Assembly (NCBI RefSeq): GCF_009498035.1
Contig: NZ_CP034550.1
Coordinates: 5,084,001 to 5,148,000, forward strand
DNA from: Saccharothrix syringae
Lineage (GTDB): Bacteria > Actinomycetota > Actinomycetes > Mycobacteriales > Pseudonocardiaceae
Length of the DNA stretch: 64,000 bases
Direction of reading: 5' to 3'
Below are positions 26,730 through 34,639 of this stretch, piece by piece. Numbering within the stretch: the stretch's first letter is position 1; each line of letters opens with the position of its first letter. Made by a program: the position numbers and the translations under genes. The notes under the pieces are model-generated. The model saw nothing but the letters and a program-made list of their open reading frames with translations. It was not told where the DNA came from and did no database searches.

Positions 26730-27608
26730 ATGACGGTGACCGGCGACGGCACGACCGGCGGTTCGAGCGCACCCACCCCCGAGGAGATCGGGGCCAACTA
26801 CGACCAGTTCACCGACCTGTACGGGCTGACCATCGGCGATGTGGGCCTGCACATCGGCATGTGGAGCGAGCCCGGTGAGCGCGCGCCCGCGTCCACGCTG
26901 GGCGACCTGGCGAATTTGGCGCAGGAGCGGCAGACCGGGTACCACGTCGAGACCCTCGGCCTGCGGCCCGACGAGCACCTGCTGGACATCGGCTGCGGCA
27001 CCGGCGTGCCCGCGGTGCGGTTCGCCCAGCGCACCGGCTGCCGCGTCACCGGCATCAACGTCAGCCGCGAGCACCTGGCCAGGGCCGAGGGCGCGGCGCG
27101 GGCGGCGGGCGTCGAGGACCGCGTCGCGTTCCGCTACGGCAACGCCATGGACATCGACTTCCCGGACGGCACGTTCGACGCGGCCCTGTCCATCGACGTG
27201 TACGCCCACCTGTCCGACCGGCAGCGGGCGTTCCACGAGGCCGCGCGCGTGCTGCGGCCCGGCGGCCGGTTCCTGATGAGCGAGTTCACCGTGCGCGGGA
27301 CGCCGACGAGGGAAGCGCTCGACGCCTACCTCCAGGTGTGGCGCTGCATGCCCCCGACCACGCCCGCGGAGAACATCGACCGGGCGGCCAACGCCGGCCT
27401 GGAACTGGTGCGGGTCGAGGACATGACCCAGAACTGCGCGTTCAGCGGCGAGCTGATGGGCCTGCTCTACCGCGACCGGCACGACGAGATCGTCGAGCGC
27501 TACGGGGCGGAGCTGGTCGCCCGGATGGACGCCGCGGTGCCGCTGGTGCGCTCCTTCATCCACCACAACCTCGGCTCGTACCTCTTCCTGTTCCGCAAAC
27601 CCGCCTGA
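26730..27608 (+). CDS. Class I SAM-dependent methyltransferase
   Basis: A 292-residue methyltransferase. Motif I is LLDIGCGTGVPAVRFA, followed by GINVSREHLARAE (motif II region), FRYGNAMDIDFPD and the post-I helix, and HEAARVLRPGGRFLMSEF (motif III). This type includes sarcosine/glycine-, sterol- and natural-product C- and O-methyltransferases. The ATG at 26730 after GAGGGGG is preferred over an earlier in-frame ATG at 26664. Upstream, GGTTC-N8-GAACC (26657-26674) is a possible operator. Substrate cannot be decided; no biosynthetic genes flank it. Confidence 0.8.
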   Translation: MTVTGDGTTGGSSAPTPEEIGANYDQFTDLYGLTIGDVGLHIGMWSEPGERAPASTLGDLANLAQERQTGYHVETLGLRPDEHLLDIGCGTGVPAVRFAQRTGCRVTGINVSREHLARAEGAARAAGVEDRVAFRYGNAMDIDFPDGTFDAALSIDVYAHLSDRQRAFHEAARVLRPGGRFLMSEFTVRGTPTREALDAYLQVWRCMPPTTPAENIDRAANAGLELVRVEDMTQNCAFSGELMGLLYRDRHDEIVERYGAELVARMDAAVPLVRSFIHHNLGSYLFLFRKPA

Positions 27609-27862
27609 CCGCCCGGTCGACCAGGCCGGCCTCCGGTTACGGAAAGTCCCGGAACATCGCGCTCGTTAGGCCATTTGTGCCAAACCGATTCGTCTCGATA
27701 TGGTGGTTTGTGACAGATGGCACAGTTTGTTATGTCTTTTCTGCCCTGTTCGGGTGATTTGTTGATCTACTGCCCATCACTCGATCAGGTGAAGGATGGT
27801 GCGGTCCCGCCAGGCGGGTCGACTCCCGCCCGGTCCCAGGTCCCCCGAAGGGCTGCACCCAC

Positions 27863-28606
27863 GTGGCTAGAAAAGGCATCGCCGCCGTCGCCGTCCCTGT
27901 CGTCCTCAGCGCGCTGCTGACCGCCGGCGCCGCCCCGGCCCGGTCGCAGGTGCCGCTGCAGAGCCCGATCGACATCACCCCCTCGGCCGTCCGCCTCAAC
28001 CCGCACCTGCCCCAGCTCCAGATCTCCTACGGCCACCACGCCGCCGGCGACCTGCACTACGTCCGCAAGGACGCCGAGGCCGCCGACGGCTGCACCGCGC
28101 GCAACCACGAGGAGACCGAGGAGTTCGAGGTCGAGCCCGGCGCCGGCCACGTGACGCTCTCCGGCGTCCGCTACGACCTCGTGCAGTTCCACTTCCACAC
28201 CCCCTCGGAGCACCGCTTCGCCGGCCACGCCGACCCGCTGGAGATGCACCTGGTGCACCGCAGCGCGGAGGGCGGGCTCCTGGTGATCGGCGTGCCGCTG
28301 CGCGTCGGTGCTCCGTCCACAGTGGACAAGGTGCTGGAGCACCTGGCCCCCGAGTGCGGCGAGGAGGTGCACCTGGGCGACATCGACCTGAACACCCTGC
28401 TGCCGGTCAACCGGGCCACCGCCCGCTACACCGGCTCGCTCACCACCGCGCCGTTCACCGAGGGCGTGCAGTGGTTCCTGATGGGGGAGAAGACGGTCAC
28501 CCAGGCGACCGTCAGCCACTTCCAGGAGTTGTTCTACGCGGGCAACGCGCGCCCCGTGCAGCCGCTGAACGGCCGCACCGTCCAGGTCGAGCTGCCGCAC
28601 CTCTGA
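27863..28606 (+). CDS. Secreted alpha-carbonic anhydrase
   Basis: A 247-residue enzyme that hydrates carbon dioxide outside the cytoplasm. Residues 1-28 are a signal peptide. The zinc ligands are His110 and His112 (QFHFHTPSEH) and His129 (EMHLVH), with the conserved QSPIDI near the N-terminus and the later LPVNRATARYTGSLTTAPFTEGVQW block typical of alpha-class enzymes. GTG 27863 is the likely start, although the ribosome site (GAAGGG) is distant. The 250-bp region before it is unusually AT-rich for this genome and carries CAAACC/GGTTTG arms at 27681-27686 and 27705-27710, with no gene. Confidence 0.9.
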   Translation: MARKGIAAVAVPVVLSALLTAGAAPARSQVPLQSPIDITPSAVRLNPHLPQLQISYGHHAAGDLHYVRKDAEAADGCTARNHEETEEFEVEPGAGHVTLSGVRYDLVQFHFHTPSEHRFAGHADPLEMHLVHRSAEGGLLVIGVPLRVGAPSTVDKVLEHLAPECGEEVHLGDIDLNTLLPVNRATARYTGSLTTAPFTEGVQWFLMGEKTVTQATVSHFQELFYAGNARPVQPLNGRTVQVELPHL

Positions 28607-28611
28607 CACCA

Positions 28612-28643
28612 CCGGTGGGGTGAGGCAGCCCCTCACCCCACCG
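28612..28643 (+). terminator. Hairpin after carbonic anhydrase gene
   Basis: Perfect 14-bp stem (28612-28625 with 28630-28643) and a 4-nt loop, 6 bp after the stop. The next small ORF starts only 8 bp downstream, so it may also act in the leader of that gene. Confidence 0.7.
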
Positions 28644-28650
28644 GCTCGGC

Positions 28651-28839
28651 ATGATGTCCGGCGTGAACCACCCCGGCGCGGACCACTTCGGCGCGGACCA
28701 CCCCGGCGCGGACCACTTCGGCGCCGTCCGCCACCGGTACGTCCACCAGCCCGACGGGGGTGGCGTCTTCTGCGTCGGCAACGCCGCCGAGTGCGACCAC
28801 CTCGCCGCGGACACCGCCTGCCCGGCCTCCGGGCCCTGA
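28651..28839 (+). CDS. Small His/Asp-repeat peptide, coupled to next gene
   Basis: A 62-codon ORF. The N-terminal part repeats HPGAD-HFGAD twice, so it is rich in His and Asp and could bind metal. The C-terminal part has three Cys (VFCVG, AECDH, TACPA). Its stop overlaps the start of the next gene as TGATG, which supports real translation. No family recognised. It lies just after the hairpin that ends the carbonic anhydrase gene; whether they share a transcript is unclear. Confidence 0.5.
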   Translation: MMSGVNHPGADHFGADHPGADHFGAVRHRYVHQPDGGGVFCVGNAAECDHLAADTACPASGP

Positions 28840-29342
28840 TGCGGGTCAGCTCCGTCGTCCCGCCGGTGCCGCCCGAGGTCGTCGACCCGCTCCCGCCGCT
28901 GGAGTTCCCGCGCGTGAACGTGAGCGGCGAGCAGGCGGTGCCGGACCGGTTGCGCGGCCTGACGTCCCTGCGCCACCTGGAAGTGGTCGACCTGCGCGAC
29001 GTCGACGTGTTCGACCACCTGGCCGCGCCCCCGCGGGCACTGGAGATCGCCGGCACCGGCCGCGCCTTCCCGCTCCACCGGCTCCCCTCGGTCGCGACGC
29101 TGGAGGCGTTGCGCCTCAACGGCGTGCGCGCCGAGGTCGACTGCGCCGTGTTCCGCGAGCTGCCCGAGCTGGTCGACCTGACCGTCCTGAACTCACGGCG
29201 GATCGTGAACGTCGAGGCGTTGCCGGACTGCCCGAAGCCGGCCGGCACCACCTTCGCCGACTGCGGCAACCCGTTCAAGAAGCAGGGCAAGGCGTTGTTC
29301 GAGGCCCGGGGCTTCGCCCGCCCGGACGTCGACTTCTCCTGA
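28839..29342 (+). CDS. Leucine-rich-repeat-like protein
   Basis: A 167-residue cytosolic protein with several leucine-rich segments spaced at about 20-25 residues (LRGLTSLRHLEVVDLRDVDVFDHL cut short here as LRGLTSLRHLEVV, VATLEALRLNGV, LPELVDLTVLNSRRI), consistent with a short LRR-type solenoid. It ends with a CGNPFKKQGKALFEARGF tail. ATG 28839 overlaps the preceding small ORF stop. It is convergent with the HEAT-repeat gene, 9 bp away. Function unknown; probably a protein-binding module. Confidence 0.6.
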   Translation: MRVSSVVPPVPPEVVDPLPPLEFPRVNVSGEQAVPDRLRGLTSLRHLEVVDLRDVDVFDHLAAPPRALEIAGTGRAFPLHRLPSVATLEALRLNGVRAEVDCAVFRELPELVDLTVLNSRRIVNVEALPDCPKPAGTTFADCGNPFKKQGKALFEARGFARPDVDFS

Positions 29343-29351
29343 CCGGACCCG

Positions 29352-31424
29352 TCAGCCCCCGTCGAGCACGGCCCGAAGCGCGCCCACCGCGTCCACGTCA
29401 CGGGCGATGTCGTCGTCGAAGCGGGTGTCCGCCCCGACGAGCGGTGCGACCACCTCCGCGACGCGGTCGCGGAGGTCGGGGCGCGCGACGAGCGCGGTGC
29501 GCAGCACCCGGCCGGCGACGGGGGCGAGGTGGCACACCCGGCCCACCGCGATCGCGGCCCGCAGGCCCGCGACGGCGAGGTCGACCGCCTCCTCCGGGGC
29601 GATCCCGCCCAGCTCCTGGAGCGCCTGCACCGCGACCGCGCCCGCCCAGGGGTCGGGCCCCGCCCACGAGTCCCGGCCGTTGCGGGCGATGTCGCCCAGC
29701 AGCTCCACCCACTCCCGGCGGCGGTCGGCGTCCGACGCGGCGAGCCGGTGCCCGAGCGCGACCGCGTCGGTCAGCGGGTCCCCGGCCGCGTCCGCGACCG
29801 CGCGCACCGTGGGCCACGCGCGTGCCACGTCCCCGGCTCCCGCGACCAGCCGGGCCGCGACGAGCTGGCAGTGCCGGTCGGGGGAGGAGACCCGCGCCGT
29901 CCCGTCGAGCAGCTCCAGGCAGGTGTCGTGGAAGGCGGGCGACGGGTGCCGGGCCCAGGCCGCGAGGAGGTCGGCGTCGCCGTCCGCGAGCCGCCACACC
30001 CGCTCGAACGCCCCGTCGCCGACGCCCAGGAGCGCGGTCGCGGTCGCGACCCAGGCCGCCGCGTCGTCATCGGGCACCCGTGGCGTCTCGACGGGCCACC
30101 CGGCGGCGAGCACCGCCGGGTGGTCGGCCGCGATCCGGGCCAGGAGCCGGCACACCCGCTCCGGCGCGTGGGGCAGGGCGGCCGGCAGGGTGCGCACCAC
30201 CTCCTCGGAGGGCGGGAGTTCCGCCAGCACGGCGACCCAGCCGGCCACCGCGGGCGGCCACGCGGCGATGGCGGCGACGGCCAGGTCGATCAGGTCGTCG
30301 GCCGCCCACGCCACCGGGCGCGCCGCGAGGAGCGCGGCGGAGAACGGCCTGCGCCCGCCGGCCCCGTCGGCGACCACGGGCTCCCGCGGGCACCCGGCCA
30401 CCACGGCCCTCGCCGCCGCGGCCCACCGCCGGTCCCGCGCGGCGAACAGCGCGACGGCCGCGCTCGCCGGCAGACCCGTGGCGACCGGCCCCCCGGCGAA
30501 CCCGGCGACGGCGTCGCACACCTCGGGCGACCGCTCCGGCGCACCGGGGCGCACCCGCGCGAGCGCACCCACCAGGCGGACGGCCGACGTCGTCGCCCGG
30601 GCGTCCCCGACGAGGTCCAGCAGCCCGGTCAGCGCCGGGTCCGCCGCGGCGCGGGACACCCCGGCCAGGGCGACCCACCCGTCGACCAGGTCGTCGACAG
30701 CCGCCGCGCGTGCCTCCCGCAACCGGCGCAGCACCGGCCGGGCCGCCGCGCCCGCCGCCTCCACCAGCAGGGCCGGTGACGCGCCCCCCTCGTACCGCCC
30801 GGCGTGATCGGGCCACAGCCGCACGAGGTGGTCGACGGCGCCGGGCAGGTCGCGCCCGTCGACGACGCCGCACCACGCCGCGGCGAAGAGGACCGCGTCG
30901 TTCCCGCGCGCGGCCACGGCGGCCGGGTCGAGCGCCCCGTGCCGCGACAGCGGCCTCGTCAGCGCGACCGCGGCCTGCTCGTCGTCCTCCTGCTCGAACC
31001 GCGCCCGCAGGACCGGGACGACCTCGGTGGCGTCCACGAGGTGCGTGGCGATCTCGTAGACCGCCGCGCGCACCTCCGCGTCCGGGTCCGCCGCCAGCGG
31101 CAGCAGCCGCCGGGCCACGTCGGCCAGTGCCGCCCGGCCGCCCTCGGGCAACCGGTCGGCGATCGCCTGCGCGCACGCCCCGAGCAGCCACAGCGCACCG
31201 CCGCGGCCCGGCGCGGCCCGGTCCAGGGCGAGGTCGACCAGGAACGGCACGGCGGCCACCGTGGCGGGGTAGGCGCCGCCCTGGTGGACCAGCGAGCCGA
31301 ACAGCTCGCCGAACGCCTCCTCCCAGTCCTCGCCGCGCAACCGCGCCAGCAGGCCGGGCGTGTCCTCCGCCGGGCCGTACGCGTGGTGCAGCCGCGACCA
31401 GTCGGGGTCCTCCAGCGTGATCAC
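29352..31424 (-). CDS. Large HEAT-repeat-like protein
   Basis: A 690-residue all-helical protein, Ala/Leu/Arg/Asp-rich, built of about a dozen helical pairs similar to HEAT repeats. The start carries the block HHAYGPAEDTPGLL and LVHQGGAYPATVAAVPFLVDLA, often seen at the N-terminus of actinobacterial HEAT-repeat proteins. No catalytic motif or membrane segment is seen. GTG 31424 is the start. It stands alone, convergent with the LRR-like gene. Likely a scaffold or protein-interaction module. Confidence 0.7.
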   Translation of the reverse strand: MITLEDPDWSRLHHAYGPAEDTPGLLARLRGEDWEEAFGELFGSLVHQGGAYPATVAAVPFLVDLALDRAAPGRGGALWLLGACAQAIADRLPEGGRAALADVARRLLPLAADPDAEVRAAVYEIATHLVDATEVVPVLRARFEQEDDEQAAVALTRPLSRHGALDPAAVAARGNDAVLFAAAWCGVVDGRDLPGAVDHLVRLWPDHAGRYEGGASPALLVEAAGAAARPVLRRLREARAAAVDDLVDGWVALAGVSRAAADPALTGLLDLVGDARATTSAVRLVGALARVRPGAPERSPEVCDAVAGFAGGPVATGLPASAAVALFAARDRRWAAAARAVVAGCPREPVVADGAGGRRPFSAALLAARPVAWAADDLIDLAVAAIAAWPPAVAGWVAVLAELPPSEEVVRTLPAALPHAPERVCRLLARIAADHPAVLAAGWPVETPRVPDDDAAAWVATATALLGVGDGAFERVWRLADGDADLLAAWARHPSPAFHDTCLELLDGTARVSSPDRHCQLVAARLVAGAGDVARAWPTVRAVADAAGDPLTDAVALGHRLAASDADRRREWVELLGDIARNGRDSWAGPDPWAGAVAVQALQELGGIAPEEAVDLAVAGLRAAIAVGRVCHLAPVAGRVLRTALVARPDLRDRVAEVVAPLVGADTRFDDDIARDVDAVGALRAVLDGG

Positions 31425-31482
31425 CGCGCGAGCCTAGCCAAGGCCGGACCGCGGGCCAGGGCGGCGCGGGTACCGCGCAGAG

Positions 31483-31632
31483 GTGGACGACTTGCGCCCC
31501 GCCGACCGGCCCGCGGCCCACCAACCGCTCGACGCGGTCTCCGGCGACCCGCACAGCCAGTTCGTGCTGCCGGGCGCGCGGGGTGCCGGCAGGAGCACCC
31601 TGGCCGTGCTCTGCACGTTGGCCGCGGTGTAG
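31483..31632 (+). other. Short ORF with P-loop-like motif, probable remnant
   Basis: A 49-codon frame with LPGARGAGRSTLAVL, resembling a Walker A motif with Arg in place of Lys. It stops right after the motif. No ribosome site is visible. Probably the beginning of a lost ATPase gene; coding status is doubtful. Confidence 0.2.
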
Positions 31633-31725
31633 CTGACCCGCGCCGTACCCGTTCGCGCCCGTGGAGCGGATCGGCGGCCTGTGCGCCGATCGGGGCTCCA
31701 CCGGCACCGCGGCGGCCGAGCGGGA

Positions 31726-31898
31726 CCGGGCCCGCCGTCGACCCGGTCCGCGCCGGGGCCGCCGATCAGCGTGTCGTTGCCGTTTCCGCCGGTGAGGTTG
31801 TCGTTGCCGTCCTCGCCCCGGACCCGGAAGGAGCCGGCCCGGGGTGGCGGTCGCGTTGTCACCGCGCGCAACCACCGTGAACGGGCACCGCACCCCCG
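31726..31898 (-). pseudogene. RTX calcium-binding repeat remnant
   Basis: On the minus strand a fragment encodes two to three RTX nonapeptide-type repeats (GEDGNDNLTGG, NGNDTLIGG, PGADRVDGG), the calcium-binding units of secreted hemolysin-like proteins. Just upstream in another frame lies CPFTVVARGDN, as in the region before such repeats. The frame break and lack of start or signal peptide show it is a remnant. It sits in the 490-bp spacer between the HEAT-repeat gene and map. Confidence 0.55.
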
Positions 31899-31922
31899 CC
31901 GGCTCCCGGGACCGACCGCCGG

Positions 31923-32696
31923 CTACTCCGACTCGCGCCGCGTGAGCACCAGGGGGACGTCGTCGGTGATGGCGATCGTGTGCTCGGAGTGGGCGGTGCG
32001 CGAACCGTCGGCGGAGCGGATGGTCCAGCCGTCGTCGTCGTAGACGATCCGGTCGGTCGTGCGGGTGAACCAGGGTTCGAGCGCGAGGGTCAGCCCCGGC
32101 CGCAGGACCAGGCCGCGACCCGCCCGGCCCTTGTTGGAGACGTGCAGGTCCTCGTGCATGGTGCGGCCGATGCCGTGGCCGCCGAACTCGGTGTTGACCG
32201 GGTAGCCGTGGTCGCGGGCCACCGCCCAGATGGCCGCCGAGATGTCACCCAGCCGGTTGCCCGGCCGCGCCACCTCGATCGCGGCCTCCAGCGCCTCCTC
32301 GGTGGCGCGGATGATCCGCAGGTCCTCCTCGGCGGGGGTGCCGACGACGATCGTGCGCGCCGAGTCGGCCACCCAGCCGTCGATGCCCACCGCGAGGTCC
32401 GCGCTGAGCACGTCCCCGTCGCGCAGCGTGTAGTCGTGGGGCAGGCCGTGCAGGACGGCGTCGTTGACGGACAGGCAGATGACGTTGCGGAACGGCCCGC
32501 GCCCGAACGACGGCGCGTAGTCCCAGTAGCAGGACTCCGCCCCGCGCCGCGCGATCATGCCGCGCACGTGGTGCTCCAGGTCCAGCAGGTTGACGCCCAC
32601 GTCGGCGAGGCGGCCGACCTCGGAGAGCACCTCGGCGACGAAGCGCCCGGCCACGTGCATGCGTTCGACTTCCGCAGGCGTCTTCAACTCGATCAC
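31923..32696 (-). CDS. map: Type I methionine aminopeptidase
   Basis: A 257-residue metallopeptidase that removes N-terminal Met from new proteins. The dinuclear-metal ligands are visible in order: Asp in SADLAVG, Asp in VADSART, His in GGHGIG, Glu in LALEPW and Glu near the end in HSEHT. There is no N-terminal zinc-finger extension. GTG 32696 with GAGG upstream is preferred; GTG 32702 has no room for a ribosome site. It is divergent from a small XRE regulator with palindromic operators between them, so this is probably a regulated second copy, not the housekeeping map. Confidence 0.88.
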   Translation of the reverse strand: MIELKTPAEVERMHVAGRFVAEVLSEVGRLADVGVNLLDLEHHVRGMIARRGAESCYWDYAPSFGRGPFRNVICLSVNDAVLHGLPHDYTLRDGDVLSADLAVGIDGWVADSARTIVVGTPAEEDLRIIRATEEALEAAIEVARPGNRLGDISAAIWAVARDHGYPVNTEFGGHGIGRTMHEDLHVSNKGRAGRGLVLRPGLTLALEPWFTRTTDRIVYDDDGWTIRSADGSRTAHSEHTIAITDDVPLVLTRRESE

Positions 32697-32715
32697 GAAC
32701 ACCTCGCGTCACGGG

Positions 32716-32769
32716 GGTTGGTATAGTTATACCGGAACCCTAGCACTTGCCGGTATAGTAATACCAACC
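32716..32769. promoter_or_regulatory. Paired GGTATAGTNATACC operators between map and XRE gene
   Basis: Two palindromic sites, 32720-32733 (GGTATAGTTATACC) and 32752-32765 (GGTATAGTAATACC), extended by GGTT and CCGG flanks in mirror orientation so that 32716-32735 and 32750-32769 are near reverse complements. Each contains TATAGT, a good -10 hexamer, so a bound protein would cover both divergent promoters. The adjacent XRE protein is the natural candidate. Confidence 0.75.
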
Positions 32770-32782
32770 CTATCCTGGTGAC

Positions 32783-33052
32783 ATGGTCCGCCAACCGCTG
32801 ACGCCCGAGCAGGTCGAAGCCGGCAGGCGCCTCGGCGCCCTGCTCCGCCGCGCGCGGGCGAACCGGGACCTGGCCGAGGTCGCGCACGCGGCCGGCATCT
32901 CGCCGGAGACCCTGCGCAAGATCGAGACCGGGCGGCTGCCCTCACCCGGGTTCGGCACGATCGTCTGCCTCGGCGAAGCGCTCGACCTGCCGGTCCAGGA
33001 GTTGGCGGCCACCTGGCGCGGCACCGACCTGCCGCTGGGTGCCGCCTCCTGA
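32783..33052 (+). CDS. Small XRE-family HTH regulator
   Basis: An 89-residue DNA-binding protein consisting almost only of an XRE helix-turn-helix (residues about 18-70: LGALLRRARANRDLAEVA, ISPETLRKIETGRLPSPGFGTI). The ATG at 32783 is about 25 bp after a TATAGT box, so the leader is very short and the ribosome site weak. It most likely binds the GGTATA palindromes and controls map and itself. This map/XRE pair recurs in actinomycetes, as far as I recall. Confidence 0.82.
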   Translation: MVRQPLTPEQVEAGRRLGALLRRARANRDLAEVAHAAGISPETLRKIETGRLPSPGFGTIVCLGEALDLPVQELAATWRGTDLPLGAAS

Positions 33053-33056
33053 GCCC

Positions 33057-33572
33057 TCACTCGTCCTCGCCCCAGGTCCCGACGACCGCCAGCGCCGCCT
33101 CGCCCGCGTCGAAGGCCGAGAACAGCTCCGCCTCCGCGGCCGGCCCGTCCTGGAGCAGCAGGACCACCGGCTGGTCCCCGGTCCCGGTGGCCGGGTCGAA
33201 GTCCGTGGCGATCTCCCGGCGCAGCAGCACGACGCCGTCCTCCACCAGCGGGGCGTCGCGCAGCGGCGCGCCGGCCTCGGCCAGGTCCTGCCGGTACTGC
33301 GAGATCATGTGGTCGTACACCTCGGGGGAGGTCAGCAGGACCACGGCGAGTCGGTCGCCGTCGCGCTCGTAGCGCACGCCCAGGTCGAACGGGAGCAGGT
33401 AGAACACGCCCTCCTCGCCCTCGTGCCCCCGGTCCAGCAGGACGTCCACCAGCTGCTGGCCGGGGTCGCCCGAGGTGGGGTCGATCCCGATCAGGACCAG
33501 CTCGGCCTCGTCGTCCCCGCCGTCCTCCAACGGCGGCACGACGGTGATCCACATCTGTTCGGCGTCACCCAT
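33057..33572 (-). CDS. Hypothetical acidic protein
   Basis: A 171-residue acidic cytosolic protein without recognised domain. Segments such as WITVVPPLEDG, LVLIGIDP, VFYLLPFDLGVRYERDGDRLAVVLLTSPEVYDHMI and a closing VGTWGEDE suggest an alpha/beta fold. Several in-frame Met codons lie close together (33572, 33581 and further up); 33572 is chosen but the start is not certain. It is convergent with the XRE gene, 4 bp away. Confidence 0.55.
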   Translation of the reverse strand: MGDAEQMWITVVPPLEDGGDDEAELVLIGIDPTSGDPGQQLVDVLLDRGHEGEEGVFYLLPFDLGVRYERDGDRLAVVLLTSPEVYDHMISQYRQDLAEAGAPLRDAPLVEDGVVLLRREIATDFDPATGTGDQPVVLLLQDGPAAEAELFSAFDAGEAALAVVGTWGEDE

Positions 33573-33752
33573 GCCGGGCATCCAAGCCCATGTGCCGCAC
33601 CGGTGGTCGGTGGCGTTACCGAGCTGTTCCCCGGTGCCCCGCAGGGCCCGTCGTGCCACGGCCCCGGGACCACCGCGAAAACCCGTTGGCGGACCGCCGG
33701 GACCGCTGCTAACTTCCCGGAGGCCGTGCGAGAGACCGAGGAGGTGGTACCC

Positions 33753-33803
33753 GTGAACCTGTTGACGTGGGTGCTCCCCTCAGGGGTCACGGTCGGGCGG
33801 TAG
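33753..33803 (+). CDS. 16-residue leader-type ORF
   Basis: A GTG at 33753 with a strong GAGGAGG ribosome site at good spacing opens a frame of 16 codons (VNLLTWVLPSGVTVGR). It ends 46 bp before the alpha/beta hydrolase gene at 33850. Between them, GGGAGC and GCACTCCC can pair loosely. It could be a regulatory leader peptide or chance. Confidence 0.3.
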   Translation: MNLLTWVLPSGVTVGR

Positions 33804-33849
33804 GTCGTCCGGGAGCGCCGCTCGCGAGCACTCCCGAAAGGCACGACCC

Positions 33850-34581
33850 ATGCGATTCACCTCCGAACAGCGCCTCGACGACGGCGCCCTGGAGCGCGAG
33901 TTCACCCTCGGCGGCATCCCCGGCATCCTGTGGACGCCCGGCTCCGCCCCCGAACCGGCCCCGCTGATCCTGGTCGGCCACCCCGGCGGCCTGGACAGGA
34001 TGTACCCCCGGGTGGCGGCCCGGGCCCGGCACTCCGTCGCGGAGGGCTTCGCCGCGGCCACGATCGAGCTGCCCGGCAGCGGCGACCGGCCCCGTTCCGC
34101 GGCCGCCGACCGGGCCCGCGCCGACCTGCGCCGGGCGCTGGAGGCCGGTGAGCCGGTCGACGACGGCATCGTCGACCGGCTCGTCCTCCCGCTGGTCGAG
34201 CAGGCGGTCCCGGAGTGGCGGGCCGCGCTGGACGCCCTCCTCGCGCTGCCCGGCATCGGCGGCCCGGTCGGGTACTCGGGCGGGGTGATCGCCATCGGCA
34301 CCCGGCTGGCGGCGGTCGAACCCCGCATCTCGGCCGCCCTCCTGTACGCCGGGAGCTTCGTGCCCCGCGCCATCGTCGAGCAGGCCCGGCGGGTCACCAT
34401 CCCGCTGCTGGTCCTGCTCCAGTGGGACGACGAGCACAACGACCGGCAGATGGCCCTGGACCTGTTCGACGCCTTCGGCTCCGAGGAGAAGACCCTGCAC
34501 GCCAACATGGGCGGGCACACCGGCGTGCCGTGGTTCGAGGGTGACGACGGGAACCGGTTCTTCGCCCGGCACCTGAGGTGA
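33850..34581 (+). CDS. Alpha/beta hydrolase, dienelactone-hydrolase-like
   Basis: A 243-residue cytosolic hydrolase. Visible parts are the oxyanion segment LVGHPGGLDRMYP, nucleophile elbow VGYSGGVIA, a likely acid in LLQWDDEHND and the catalytic His in NMGGHTGVP. The arrangement (Asp followed closely by the QMALDLFDAFGS helix and His near the C-terminus) resembles dienelactone hydrolase-type enzymes. ATG 33850 has GAAAGG upstream. It forms a single-gene unit with a strong terminator and perhaps a leader ORF. Substrate unknown. Confidence 0.75.
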   Translation: MRFTSEQRLDDGALEREFTLGGIPGILWTPGSAPEPAPLILVGHPGGLDRMYPRVAARARHSVAEGFAAATIELPGSGDRPRSAAADRARADLRRALEAGEPVDDGIVDRLVLPLVEQAVPEWRAALDALLALPGIGGPVGYSGGVIAIGTRLAAVEPRISAALLYAGSFVPRAIVEQARRVTIPLLVLLQWDDEHNDRQMALDLFDAFGSEEKTLHANMGGHTGVPWFEGDDGNRFFARHLR

Positions 34582-34582
34582 G

Positions 34583-34632
34583 GTCGGGCCACCGCTCGTC
34601 GAGGACGGCTCCTCGACGAGCGGTGGCCCGAC
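34583..34632. terminator. Strong terminator after alpha/beta hydrolase gene
   Basis: A perfect 23-bp stem (34583-34605 with 34610-34632) and a 4-nt loop starting at the hydrolase stop codon. It also faces the end of the TAP-like pseudogene on the other strand. Confidence 0.88.
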
Positions 34633-34639
34633 GCTGTCC

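Noticed and set aside
28760..31420. 886-codon plus-strand Arg/Pro-rich open frame
   Set aside because: It runs antisense to the HEAT-repeat gene and through the LRR-like gene; composition is typical of out-of-frame GC-rich DNA.
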